Shown piece by piece: positions 1-8,044 of a stretch of DNA of 35,416 nucleotides. The notes below the pieces were generated by a model. That model did no database searches and was not told the origin of the DNA. It was given only the letters and a program-made list of their open reading frames with translations. The stretch spans positions 1-35,416 of the forward strand of contig NZ_KZ478029.1 in the NCBI RefSeq assembly GCF_002837185.1, given 5' to 3'. A program made the position numbers and the translations under genes. The DNA is from Pseudomonas fluorescens (lineage in GTDB: Bacteria; Pseudomonadota; Gammaproteobacteria; Pseudomonadales; Pseudomonadaceae). Within the stretch, counting starts at the first letter, position 1, and each line of letters starts with the position of its first letter.

Positions 1-24
1 GGATGGCCCATTGCGGCGGCCCAC

Positions 25-185
25 GGATTCAAGCCTGCGTTCGGGCACACCGAGCCTAGGCGAGGTGCCGAGTGGTGGGGCAAGAGCCTTTTTGGTTACT
101 TTTGGGGCTCTTTTCCAAAAGTGACCCGCTGTAAAAGCGGAACCGCCAGCCGCCGTTACCGCAGAAACGGATATGTACTCGGGTC
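25..185. repeat. Conserved Pseudomonas intergenic element with hairpin
   Basis: No credible gene lies in bases 1-318. This stretch contains an imperfect inverted repeat, GGTTACTTTTGG (94-105) and CCAAAAGTGACC (115-126), separated by 9 nt. From memory, very similar sequence (a 'gtggggcaagagcc...ggttacttttgg' block followed by 'gtgacccgctgtaa') recurs between genes in many fluorescent pseudomonads and produces spurious small ORFs. I therefore treat it as a repeated non-coding element rather than a gene. The boundaries are approximate. Confidence 0.4.
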
Positions 186-215
186 CAATCCAACATCTTG
201 GTCGATCCTGAGACC

Positions 216-314
216 GCCATCGGGGGCAAGCCCCCTCCCACATTGGATCGAGGCGTGTCAGGTGGGTAGCTGTCGGCTGGGAGGCCGCCATCGGGGGCAA
301 GCCCCCTCCTACAG
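216..314. repeat. Two REP units in the same orientation
   Basis: Two copies of the REP core (CGGGGGCAAGCCCCCTCC) lie at about 216-244 and 287-314, both in the same orientation. Every other REP pair in this window is an inverted doublet, so this one differs. The second copy reads CTACA where the first reads CCACA. It lies just downstream of the LysR gene and may help end its transcript. Confidence 0.85.
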
Positions 315-318
315 GGAT

Positions 319-1224
319 TCAGGCCGCATTGCGGATCTTGTGCAGCGAATCGGCCACCCATTTGCCAAACGCATCCACCGGCCCCTGCAGGTTGCCAAGG
401 AAGTGCGGATAGACCAGCCATAAATCCATCACCGGCTTGAAATCCTTCAGCGGCATCACTGCCAGTTGCTCTCGATGGGCACTGCGCTCGAGCAGCGGAC
501 GTGGTACCAGGCCCAGGCCCAGCCCATCCGCCACCAGCCCCAGTTGCAACTCGGTGCCAAAGGTTTCCAGGTTGACCCGCAAGGCCAGCCCCTGATCCGC
601 CAGGGTGCGCTGCAAGCCGGCACGGAAGCCACACCCGTCCGGGTTGAGGATCCAGCCGTTCTGGTACACGTCGGCCAGCTTGCACGGCTTTTTCGGCAGT
701 TGCGCCTTGGCGCACACCACCACCAGTTCCATCTTGCCGATGGACTCACCGACGATAGTGTCCGCAAAGATCTTGCCCGCCGGGAACAACGCCACCGCCG
801 CATCCAGCTCGCCGCGTTCGATCTTGCCCACCAACTGGCTGCCCCAGCCCGTGGCCACCTGGGCGCGCAGGTCGACGTACTCGGTGCGCAAGTGCTTGAG
901 CGCATCGAGCAGCACCACGTCGCCGATGGTCTGCGGCACGCCCAGGCGCAACACGCCGCTAGGCGGTGCATCGGTGGCGACCAACTCGCGCAGCGCGTCC
1001 ATCTCACGCAGGATCAGCCGGCACTGCTCATACACCCGGGTACCGATCAGCGTGGGCTTGAGGGGTTTGGTGTTGCGGTCGAACAGCTCCACCCCCAGTG
1101 CCTGCTCGAAGTTCTGCACGCGGCGGGTGATGGCCGGCTGGGTCAATTGCAACGACTCGGCGGCGTGGCTGATGGACTGGCAACGAATCACTTCGACAAA
1201 GGCATCGATATCGTCAATTTTCAT
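319..1224 (-). CDS. LysR-family transcriptional regulator
   Basis: Protein of 301 residues with an N-terminal winged helix-turn-helix (residues ~1-60, including AAESLQLTQPAITRRVQNFE) and a LysR effector-binding domain (~90-295), the usual LysR length. I chose the start at 1224 (MKIDDIDAFVEV) because this is where LysR homology begins; an in-frame ATG at 1278 would add 18 unrelated residues. It is divergent from the thiol dioxygenase/rhodanese operon, with about 200 bp between them, so it probably regulates that operon in response to a sulfur compound. From memory the same LysR-dioxygenase-rhodanese arrangement is PA2601-PA2603 in P. aeruginosa. The effector is not known. Confidence 0.9.
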   Translation of the reverse strand: MKIDDIDAFVEVIRCQSISHAAESLQLTQPAITRRVQNFEQALGVELFDRNTKPLKPTLIGTRVYEQCRLILREMDALRELVATDAPPSGVLRLGVPQTIGDVVLLDALKHLRTEYVDLRAQVATGWGSQLVGKIERGELDAAVALFPAGKIFADTIVGESIGKMELVVVCAKAQLPKKPCKLADVYQNGWILNPDGCGFRAGLQRTLADQGLALRVNLETFGTELQLGLVADGLGLGLVPRPLLERSAHREQLAVMPLKDFKPVMDLWLVYPHFLGNLQGPVDAFGKWVADSLHKIRNAA

Positions 1225-1430
1225 TTGGGCCGCACATAGAGAACAGTCATTAAGATGTGTCGCAAGCATAGTGGGCACAACCCGGTCTGGATAGCCCGCG
1301 CAGTGATCGATAACGTCTAATGCTATGCAGCGCGGTTCTAAATTACTTGCAGCTATAAGCTAATCATTAAAAAATAGCATATTAACCATCAACATTATGC
1401 TTAGATGAACCTATCAAAACCGCCTATGGA
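1225..1430. promoter_or_regulatory. Divergent AT-rich promoter region (LysR / dioxygenase)
   Basis: About 200 bp without a gene between divergent units. The part near the dioxygenase (about 1335-1415) is clearly AT-rich compared with the coding DNA around it. It contains TAAGC and GCTTA arms (about 1356 and 1399) that could belong to a LysR operator, and a TATGCT-like -10. I cannot assign -35/-10 boxes with confidence. Confidence 0.35.
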
Positions 1431-2048
1431 ATGTTCATGAGCCAGGCCCGACACCCCGAGAGACTGCGCGCCTTTATTGGCGCCTTGGCTGAGCTGATCG
1501 ACGGCAACCCGCGCGAAGGCGACCTGCTGCACCGTGGCGGCAAGCTGCTGGCGCAACTGGTCAGCCACGACGACTGGCTGCCCGAGGAGTTCGCCCAACC
1601 CGACCCCGAGCGCTACCAGCAATTTCTGCTGCACGCCGATTCGCGCCAGCGCTTCAGCATCGTCAGTTTTGTCTGGGGGCCGGGGCAGCGCACGCCGATT
1701 CACGATCATCGGGTGTGGGGGCTGATCGGCATGTTGCGCGGTGCGGAGTTTTCCCAGGGGTTTGCCCGGACGGCCGATGGCGCGCTGGTTGCCGAGGGCA
1801 CGCCGGTGCATCTGCGGCCTGGCCAGGTCGAAGCGGTGTCGCCCAGGATCGGTGATATCCATCAGGTGAGTAATGCTTACGATGACCAGGTGTCCGTCAG
1901 CATTCATGTGTACGGCGCCAACATCGGCGCGGTGCGCCGTGCGGTGTATCAAGTCGACGGCAGCGAAAAACTGTTCATCTCCGGCTATTCCAACGCCTAC
2001 CTCCCGAATATCTGGGACTTGTCCAAAGAAAAGAGCCCTGCCCTATGA
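1431..2048 (+). CDS. 3-mercaptopropionate (thiol) dioxygenase, cysteine dioxygenase family
   Basis: Cupin of 205 residues. It would oxidise a small thiol carboxylate to the sulfinate with O2 and mononuclear non-haem Fe(II) in the cytoplasm. The iron ligands are visible as H91 and H93 (PIHDHRVWG) and H144 (GDIHQVSN). The Ser-x-His-x-Tyr motif of the family is S157-H159-Y161. The substrate-binding segment reads RYQQFLLH, with Gln where classical cysteine dioxygenases have Arg; this is the 'Gln-type' seen in bacterial 3-mercaptopropionate dioxygenases. From memory it closely resembles PA2602. An alternative start at 1437 is also plausible. The stop codon overlaps the rhodanese start by 4 bp (ATGA), indicating translational coupling. 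Whether 3-mercaptopropionate or cysteine is the real substrate cannot be settled from sequence. Confidence 0.88.
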   Translation: MFMSQARHPERLRAFIGALAELIDGNPREGDLLHRGGKLLAQLVSHDDWLPEEFAQPDPERYQQFLLHADSRQRFSIVSFVWGPGQRTPIHDHRVWGLIGMLRGAEFSQGFARTADGALVAEGTPVHLRPGQVEAVSPRIGDIHQVSNAYDDQVSVSIHVYGANIGAVRRAVYQVDGSEKLFISGYSNAYLPNIWDLSKEKSPAL

Positions 2049-3628
2049 GCACCGTATCGACCCGCAGCTTTGCCCAGATTCGCCAGGCCCTGTTGGACCG
2101 CGAGGAAGTCGCCCTGGTAGACGTGCGCGAGGAAGCGCCGTTTGCCCAAGGCCATCCGCTGTTTGCCGCGAATATCTCACTGTCCAAGCTGGAACTGGAG
2201 GTGTATTCGCGCATTCCACGCCGCGATACCCAGGTCACGCTGTACGACAACGGTGAAGGGTTGGCCGAACGCGCCACCGAACGCCTGGTTGCCCTGGGCT
2301 ACACGCGGGTCAGCCTGCTTGAAGGCGGCCTTGAGGGTTGGCGCCAGGCCGGCGGCGAGCTGTTTATCGACGTCAATGTGCCGAGCAAAGCCTTTGGCGA
2401 ATTGGTGGAAAACCAGCGCCACACGCCGTCCCTGGCGGCCGAAGAGGTCCAGGCGCTGCTCGACAACGAGGCCGATGTGGTGGTGCTCGACGCCCGGCGT
2501 TTCGATGAATACCAGACCATGAGCATCCCCACCGGCATCAGCGTGCCGGGTGCCGAGCTGGTGCTGCGCGCCCGTGAACTGGCCCCGGACCCGGCCACGC
2601 GCATTATCGTCAACTGCGCCGGGCGTACCCGCAGCATCATCGGCACCCAGTCGCTGATCAATGCCGGCGTGGCCAACCCGGTGTCGGCGCTGCGCAACGG
2701 CACCATCGGCTGGACCCTGGCCGGCCAGACACTCGCCCATGGCCAGGCGCGCCGCTTTGCCCCGACCGCTGAGGAACATCGGCGCAGCGCCGCCCAGCAG
2801 GCGCGCGGCGTGGCCGACAAGGCTCGCGTCGGCCGTGCAACCCTGGATGACCTGCAACGCTGGCAGCAGGATGGGGCACGCACCACTTACCTGTTCGACG
2901 TGCGCACCCCGGAAGAATTCGAAGCCGGCCACCTGCCCGGCGCCCGCTCCACACCGGGCGGGCAACTGGTGCAGGAAACCGATCACGTCGCCAGCGTGCG
3001 TGGCGCGCGCCTGGTATTGGTGGACGATGACGGCGTGCGCGCGAACATGTCGGCGTCCTGGCTCGCGCAATTGGGTTGGGAAGTCTTTGTGCTGGACGAG
3101 CTGCAAGACGCGCACTTCAGCGCACAGGGCGCCTGGATCGCCCCGGTGCCCGCGCCGCCCCAGGCCGAACTGATCAGCCCGCCGACACTGGCCGACTGGC
3201 TCGATCATGGCGACACCGTGGTGCTGGATTTCACCGCCAGCGCCAATTACGTGAAACGCCATATCCCCGGCGCCTGGTGGGTGCTGCGCGCGCAATTGCC
3301 CGAGGCCCTGGCCAAGGTGCCCACCGCGCAGCGCTACGTATTGACCTGCGGCAGCAGCCAGTTGGCGCGCCTGGCGGTGGCTGAAGTTCAAGCGTTGACC
3401 GGCAGGCAGGTGTACCTGTTGCACGACGGCACCGCCGCCTGGGTCGCTGCGCAACTGCCGCTGGAAGCAGGTGAAAGCCATCTTGCCTCACCGCGCATCG
3501 ACCGCTACCGCCGCCCCTATGAAGGCACCGATAACCCACGCGAAGCCATGCAGGCCTACCTGGACTGGGAATTCGGCCTGGTCGAGCAATTGGCGCGCGA
3601 CGCCACCCACGGCTTCTACGTGATCTGA
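2045..3628 (+). CDS. Four-domain rhodanese (sulfurtransferase)
   Basis: Protein of 527 residues with four rhodanese-like domains, roughly residues 5-105, 125-240, 262-365 and 375-480. Only domains 2 and 4 keep a catalytic cysteine: C191 in IVNCAGRTRS and C435 in VLTCGSSQLAR. In domains 1 and 3 the corresponding loops read YDNGEGLAER and VDDDGVRANM, with Asp instead of Cys, so they are probably structural. No signal peptide is visible, so it acts in the cytoplasm. It is translationally coupled to the dioxygenase and probably handles sulfane sulfur or sulfite produced by that pathway. From memory this matches PA2603, annotated as thiosulfate sulfurtransferase. Confidence 0.88.
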   Translation: MSTVSTRSFAQIRQALLDREEVALVDVREEAPFAQGHPLFAANISLSKLELEVYSRIPRRDTQVTLYDNGEGLAERATERLVALGYTRVSLLEGGLEGWRQAGGELFIDVNVPSKAFGELVENQRHTPSLAAEEVQALLDNEADVVVLDARRFDEYQTMSIPTGISVPGAELVLRARELAPDPATRIIVNCAGRTRSIIGTQSLINAGVANPVSALRNGTIGWTLAGQTLAHGQARRFAPTAEEHRRSAAQQARGVADKARVGRATLDDLQRWQQDGARTTYLFDVRTPEEFEAGHLPGARSTPGGQLVQETDHVASVRGARLVLVDDDGVRANMSASWLAQLGWEVFVLDELQDAHFSAQGAWIAPVPAPPQAELISPPTLADWLDHGDTVVLDFTASANYVKRHIPGAWWVLRAQLPEALAKVPTAQRYVLTCGSSQLARLAVAEVQALTGRQVYLLHDGTAAWVAAQLPLEAGESHLASPRIDRYRRPYEGTDNPREAMQAYLDWEFGLVEQLARDATHGFYVI

Positions 3629-3666
3629 TCCACCGCTGCACCGTTCCCCGGAAATCCGACCCCTTC

Positions 3667-3703
3667 TCCAGGCGGAGGCATCTTCCCTTACCCAACGCCT
3701 GGA
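3667..3703 (+). promoter_or_regulatory. Inverted repeat covering the ribosome binding site
   Basis: Perfect 8-bp arms TCCAGGCG (3667-3674) and CGCCTGGA (3696-3703) with a 21-nt loop. The 3' arm contains the likely Shine-Dalgarno (CTGGAG) of the binding-protein gene that starts at 3713. A folded leader could hide that site. The pairing is seen in the sequence; the regulatory role is inference. Confidence 0.4.
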
Positions 3704-3712
3704 GTCTGTCCC

Positions 3713-4687
3713 ATGCTGTCTACTACCCCTTTCAAGCGCCTGTTGCTGGGCGGCGCCCTGGCGCTCGGCCTGCTCGGCAACGTCCATGCCGCCGACCTGC
3801 AACCCCTGCGCGTGGCCAACCAGAAGTCGACGATCAAAGCGCTGCTGGAAGCCTCAGGCGAGACCCGAAACGTACCGTACGAAATCAAGTGGTCGGAATT
3901 TCCCTCGGCCTCGCCCCTGGGCGAAGCGCTGAATGCCGGTGCGGTGGATGTCGGCGCCCTGGGCGATGCGCCCTATGTGTTCGCCCTCGGCGCCGGTGCA
4001 TCGCTCAAAGTGATCAGCATCATCCACGCCGAAGGGCGTAACACCACCGCCCTGCTGGTGCCGCAGGATTCGCCGATCAAGACCGCCGCCGACCTCAAGG
4101 GCAAGAAAATCGTCACCGGACGCGGCTCCATCGGGCACTACCTGGCGATCAAAGCCCTGGCCGGCGCAGGCCTGACCTCACAGGATGTGCAGTTCATCTT
4201 CCTGCTGCCCGCCGAATCGCGGCTGGTGCTGGACAACGGCACCGCCGATGCCTGGGCCACCTGGGACCCGTACACCACCGTGGTTACCTCGCAAAGCAAC
4301 GCCCGTGTGCTGGTCAGCGGCAAAAACCTGTTGAGCAACCACCTGTACTTCGCCGCCACCGACAGCGCCATTGCCGACAAACGCGTGCAACTGGACGACT
4401 TTGTCGCCCGCGTTGACCGCGCCTATGCCTGGGCCAACCGCCACCCCGACGAATACGCCGCCGCCCAGGCCAGAATCACCGGCCTGCCGCTGGCCGTGCA
4501 CATCGAAGTGGCCAAGGACACCCGCCTGGCCCCGGTGCTGATCGACGACGCCGTGATCAGCGGCCTGCAAGCCACCGCCGACACCTACCAGAAAGAAGGC
4601 CTGCTGAGCCGGCATATCGACGTGTCGCAAGGCTTCGACAAAGGCTTCAACGCCCTGCGCGCCCCCAATTCCCAAGCCTCACGCTAA
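3713..4687 (+). CDS. Periplasmic substrate-binding protein, aliphatic sulfonate type (SsuA-like)
   Basis: Protein of 324 residues with a Sec signal peptide (basic N-terminus, hydrophobic core, probable cleavage after NVHA near residue 27). The mature part has the features of the sulfonate/nitrate/taurine binding family: LRVANQK near the N-terminus, GALNAGAVDVGALGD-like ligand loop, DLKGKKIVTGRGS, and DAWATWDPY. It would bind a sulfonate and deliver it to an ABC transporter. No ATPase or permease gene is adjacent, which is odd for this family; they may have been lost at the neighbouring REP scar or lie elsewhere. It is followed closely by the truncated monooxygenase gene (10 bp gap, good AGGAG site). 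The substrate is not assignable. Confidence 0.85.
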   Translation: MLSTTPFKRLLLGGALALGLLGNVHAADLQPLRVANQKSTIKALLEASGETRNVPYEIKWSEFPSASPLGEALNAGAVDVGALGDAPYVFALGAGASLKVISIIHAEGRNTTALLVPQDSPIKTAADLKGKKIVTGRGSIGHYLAIKALAGAGLTSQDVQFIFLLPAESRLVLDNGTADAWATWDPYTTVVTSQSNARVLVSGKNLLSNHLYFAATDSAIADKRVQLDDFVARVDRAYAWANRHPDEYAAAQARITGLPLAVHIEVAKDTRLAPVLIDDAVISGLQATADTYQKEGLLSRHIDVSQGFDKGFNALRAPNSQASR

Positions 4688-4697
4688 GGAGCAGCCC

Positions 4698-4997
4698 ATG
4701 AGCAAGCCACGTCAATTGAAACTCGGTGCCATGGTGCACGGTGTCGGCCACGGGTGGGGCGAATGGCGTCACCCGCAGGCGCAGCCCGACGCCAGTACGA
4801 ATTTCGGCTTTTACAAGCAGCAGACCGAATTGGCCGAAGCCGCCCGGTTCGACTTCGTGTTCATCGCCGACAGCCTGCATATCCACGCCAAATCCAGCCC
4901 GCACTACCTCAACCGTTTCGAACCGTTGACCACTATCCCCTGTGGGAGGGGGCTTGCCCCCGATGGCGGTGTGTCAGGCGGTACATACCTTGGCTGA
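4698..4997 (+). pseudogene. Truncated FMN-dependent monooxygenase (NtaA/SnaA/SoxA type)
   Basis: The first ~81 residues match the start of the bacterial luciferase-like NtaA/SnaA/DszA monooxygenases (LGAMVHGVGHGWGEWRHP, then FYKQQTELAEAARFDFVFIADS and NRFEPLTTI). Such enzymes are normally about 440 residues. At 4941 the reading frame runs into a REP doublet, which adds a short unrelated tail (CGRGLAPDGG) before a stop at 4997. The rest of the gene is absent from the window. It keeps a strong ribosome binding site, so a short peptide may still be made, but it lacks nearly all of the barrel and cannot be a working enzyme. Confidence 0.85.
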
Positions 4998-5030
4998 ACC
5001 ACCGCTATCGGGGGCAAGCTCCCGCCCACA
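4941..5030. repeat. REP doublet (REPIN) at the monooxygenase break
   Basis: Inverted pair of REP units: TGTGGGAGGGGGCTTGCCCC at 4941 and its partner ending CCCGCCCACA at 5030. The right unit carries changes (AAGCTCCCGCCC rather than AAGCCCCCTCCC), so it is older or less constrained than the other doublets. It lies exactly where the monooxygenase homology stops. Confidence 0.9.
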
Positions 5031-5045
5031 TTTTTAATCGGGTAC

Positions 5046-6221
5046 ATGCTTATGACTCAATCGCCTCTACGCGCCGTGGAAGCCGTCGATTTCGACGCCA
5101 CCCTCGAACGCCTCAGCGCCGAGCTGGCCAGCACCGCACATCTTTACGATGAAAGCGGCGCCTTCCCCCACGCCAACTTCGCGTTGCTGCACGCCCACGG
5201 CCTGACCGCGCTCACGGTGCCCAAAACCCTCGGCGGCGGCGGCGCCAACCTGCCCCTGGCGCGCAAAGCCATCAGCGCGATTGCCAGGGGCGAGCCCTCC
5301 ACCGCGCTGATCCTGGTGATGCAATATCTGCAACACACCCGCCTGCAAGACAGCCAGACCTGGCCCCGGCACTTGCGGGTGCGCGTCGCCGAGGACGCGG
5401 TGAAAAAGGGCGCGCTGATCAATGCCCTGCGCGTCGAGCCGGACCTGGGCACACCGGCCCGCGGCGGCCTGCCGGCGACCATCGCCGTGCGCAGCGCCGA
5501 AGGCTGGCGCATCAGCGGGCGCAAGATCTACTCCACCGGCAGCCATGGCCTGAGCTGGTTCAGCGTCTGGGCGCGCAGTGACGATGCCGACCCGCTGGTG
5601 GGCGCCTGGCTGGTGCCCAAGGACAGCCCCGGCGTGAGCATCATCGACACCTGGGATCACCTGGGCATGCGCGCCACCTGCAGCCATGAAGTGGTGCTCG
5701 ACAATGTGCGGGTGCCGCTGGACCACGCGGTCAGCGTCAGCCCCTGGAGTGCGCCGCAGCCGGAGCTCGATGGCGAGGGATTCCTGTGGATGTCGGTGCT
5801 GCTGTCATCGGTGTACGACGCTGTGGCCCAGGCTGCGCGGGACTGGCTGGTGCACTGGCTGGAAGAACGCCAGCCGTCGAATCTCGGTGCAGCGCTGTCG
5901 ACCTTGCCGCGTTTCCAGGAAACCGTCGGCCATATCGACACCTTGTTGTTTGCCAACCGCAGCCTGCTCGACGCCGCCGCCCACGGCCGTACCCCGGTCG
6001 CCAACGCGGCGCAATTGAAGTACCTGGTGACCGGTAACGCCATTCGTGCGGTCGAGTTGGCCATCGAGGCCTCGGGCAACCCCGGCCTGTCACGGCACAG
6101 CCCACTGCAACGGCATTATCGCGACGTGCTGTGCAGTCGCGTGCATACCCCACAGAACGACGCCGTGCTGCAAGGCGTCGGCAAAGCGGTGTTCGCCCAA
6201 CGTCAGAAGGATCGCACATGA
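5046..6221 (+). CDS. SfnB-like acyl-CoA dehydrogenase-family oxidoreductase
   Basis: Protein of 391 residues with the acyl-CoA dehydrogenase fold: N-terminal helical part (~10-120, including LTVPKTLGGGGANL), central beta domain with RISGRKIYSTGSHG (about 155-170) and LGMRATCSHEVVLDNVRVP (about 208-226), and C-terminal helical domain (~250-385). Proteins of this type next to sulfonate genes (SfnB, DszC-like) use reduced flavin in organosulfur desulfurisation or related oxidations. The ATG at 5046 is followed by another at 5052; the second may be the real start. The upstream sequence is REP DNA, so its native leader may have been lost. The stop overlaps the next gene by 4 bp (ATGA). Its exact substrate is unknown. 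Confidence 0.82.
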   Translation: MLMTQSPLRAVEAVDFDATLERLSAELASTAHLYDESGAFPHANFALLHAHGLTALTVPKTLGGGGANLPLARKAISAIARGEPSTALILVMQYLQHTRLQDSQTWPRHLRVRVAEDAVKKGALINALRVEPDLGTPARGGLPATIAVRSAEGWRISGRKIYSTGSHGLSWFSVWARSDDADPLVGAWLVPKDSPGVSIIDTWDHLGMRATCSHEVVLDNVRVPLDHAVSVSPWSAPQPELDGEGFLWMSVLLSSVYDAVAQAARDWLVHWLEERQPSNLGAALSTLPRFQETVGHIDTLLFANRSLLDAAAHGRTPVANAAQLKYLVTGNAIRAVELAIEASGNPGLSRHSPLQRHYRDVLCSRVHTPQNDAVLQGVGKAVFAQRQKDRT

Positions 6222-7165
6222 GTCAGGTGATTATTGCCAGCCAGTTGGACGAAGACTACAACGACGTGATCCGCGCGCGGCTCGCCACGCTGCATCCCCA
6301 GGCCCAGGTGATCGGGGTGCCCGTCGGCGTGCCCAGCGACCTGCCGCCCCAGGCGAATATCCTGCTGCTGCGCCCCATCAACGTGCGCGGTTACACCGCA
6401 CCCGATACGCCGCCACCGGGCTGGCCCTACGGCGCGCAATGGGTGCATCTGGTGTCATCGGGCATCGACTTCTACCCGCAATGGCTGTTCAACGGCCCGC
6501 CGGTGACCACGTCACGGGGCAGCGCCGCCGACAACCTGGCCGAGTTCGCCCTGGCCGCAATCTTTGCCGCGTCCAAGCATCTGCCGGCTATCTGGGTGCA
6601 GGATTCGCAGTGGCAGTTCACCGCGTTGCGCCCGCTCAAGGGCACGACCCTGGGCATTCTCGGGTTTGGTGCGATTGGCCAGCGCCTGGCGCAAAAGGCC
6701 CTGGCCCTGGGCATCAAGGTCGTAGCGCTGCGCCAAAGCGCGACGCCATTTGGCGTCGACGGTGTGGAGCCGGCCAAGGATATCCACGACCTGTTCGCCC
6801 GTGCCGATCATCTGGTGGTGGCGGCACCGCTGACCGATGCGACGCGGCGGATCATCAATCGCGACGTACTGGGCAGCGCCAGGCCGGGGCTGCACCTGAT
6901 CAATATCGCGCGGGGTGGGTTGCTGGACCAGGAGGCGCTGCTGGAGGCGCTGGATAGCGGCCGGATCGGGCTGGCGTCACTCGACGTGACCGAGCCTGAG
7001 CCGTTGCCGGATGGGCATCCGTTGTACACGCATCCGAGGGTGCGGTTGTCGCCGCACACCTCGGCGATCTCCACCCATAGCAAGGATGAGATTGCCGATA
7101 CGTTCCTGGCGAATCTGCAGCGGTATTTAACGGGCCTTGAATTAGCCAACGTCGCCAACGCCTGA
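6218..7165 (+). CDS. D-2-hydroxyacid dehydrogenase (NAD-binding)
   Basis: Protein of 315 residues, the usual size for the family. The Rossmann motif is GILGFGAIGQRLAQKA (about residues 145-160), followed by the conserved catalytic elements: Arg in NIARGGLLDQ, Glu in DVTEPEPLPDGHPLY and His in LSPHTSA. It would reduce a 2-oxoacid or oxidise a D-2-hydroxyacid in the cytoplasm. I chose the start at 6218 because it follows AGAAGG and overlaps the SfnB-like stop by ATGA; a longer frame from 6131 would add 29 residues without family resemblance. Coupling to the SfnB-like gene suggests it handles the carbon skeleton left after sulfur removal, which is inference. Confidence 0.87.
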   Translation: MSQVIIASQLDEDYNDVIRARLATLHPQAQVIGVPVGVPSDLPPQANILLLRPINVRGYTAPDTPPPGWPYGAQWVHLVSSGIDFYPQWLFNGPPVTTSRGSAADNLAEFALAAIFAASKHLPAIWVQDSQWQFTALRPLKGTTLGILGFGAIGQRLAQKALALGIKVVALRQSATPFGVDGVEPAKDIHDLFARADHLVVAAPLTDATRRIINRDVLGSARPGLHLINIARGGLLDQEALLEALDSGRIGLASLDVTEPEPLPDGHPLYTHPRVRLSPHTSAISTHSKDEIADTFLANLQRYLTGLELANVANA

Positions 7166-7177
7166 GGCGATCCAAAA

Positions 7178-7267
7178 TGTGGGAGGGGGCTTGCCCCCGA
7201 TAGCGGTGCATCAGTCAAATGATGCATTGGCTGACACTCAGCAATCGGGGGCAAGCCCCCTCCCACA
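7178..7267. repeat. REP doublet (REPIN)
   Basis: Inverted pair, left unit beginning TGTGGGAGG at 7178 and right unit ending CCTCCCACA at 7267, separated by a spacer with its own partial dyad (ATGCATTGGCTGA region). It lies between the convergent dehydrogenase and tonB genes. Confidence 0.93.
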
Positions 7268-7291
7268 GTTTTATCGGGGTACTGGTGGGTC

Positions 7292-8044
7292 TCATTTTAT
7301 GCGGTAGTGAAAGGTGTTGCGCACCGCCGGTACGGCGACGGGCTTGCCGTCGACGATCCTCGGCTGATAGCGAAAGGTATTCGCCGCCGCCAGTGAGGGT
7401 CGGATAAACAATGGGTGACAGCCGTCCAGTACCTTGGGGTTTTCCACCCGGCCCTGGGGATTGACGGTGTATTCCACCGAACAGTCGCCTTCAATATTTT
7501 TGTCCAGTGCACGCTCCGGGTAGTCCGGGACGGCCTTGCTCAAGGGCTGGTACTGGCGGCTATCGAACGCCGGAGCAGCGGTGGGCGCGGGCACGGCGGC
7601 GCGGGCTTTTTCAGCAGCCACACGCTCCTGGTTCAGACGTTGCTGCTCCAGCTCCCGATTGCGTTGCTCGGCGGCCAGGCGCTGCTGTTCGATTTTCTGC
7701 GCTTCGACCCGTTTGCGCGCCAGGGCGGCTTTCTCAAGTTTTTGCGCCTGAATCTGCGGGTCAACCGTTGGTTTGGCCGGTACAGGGACAACAACAGGCT
7801 CAGGCGCTACGGGAGTAAGCGGGGCTACCGGCTCAGGCGCTGGCGCCGGCATCATCACCAACTGCGTGTGCATCACCCTCGGCGCGTCTGCCTGCGGTTT
7901 TTCCGGCGACCAGCCCAGCATCAGCGCCGCCGCTACCGCCACATGCAGCGCCACGGCCAGGCCTGCCGCCAGGCTGTTGCGCCACAGCCCGTCGCTGTCC
8001 GGCATCTGCGCCCGCGTCGCACCGTGCATGATCATCGCGGTCAT
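7292..8044 (-). CDS. tonB: TonB-like energy transducer
   Basis: Protein of 250 residues. A single N-terminal membrane anchor (about 23-45) contains a His (ALHVAV) like the His in the TonB anchor. A Pro-rich segment follows (about 66-96), then a charged Ala/Glu/Gln/Arg coiled-coil stretch (about 100-150) of the kind usual in TolA, and a C-terminal TonB domain (about 165-250; YPERALDKNIEG, SVEYTVNPQGRV, FRYQPRIVDGKPV). It would pass proton-motive energy from the TolQ/TolR-like pair to an outer-membrane receptor. It is translationally coupled to the upstream TolR-like gene (4-bp ATGA overlap). The dedicated partner is probably the receptor at 11250-13763. Confidence 0.88.
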   Translation of the reverse strand: MTAMIMHGATRAQMPDSDGLWRNSLAAGLAVALHVAVAAALMLGWSPEKPQADAPRVMHTQLVMMPAPAPEPVAPLTPVAPEPVVVPVPAKPTVDPQIQAQKLEKAALARKRVEAQKIEQQRLAAEQRNRELEQQRLNQERVAAEKARAAVPAPTAAPAFDSRQYQPLSKAVPDYPERALDKNIEGDCSVEYTVNPQGRVENPKVLDGCHPLFIRPSLAAANTFRYQPRIVDGKPVAVPAVRNTFHYRIK

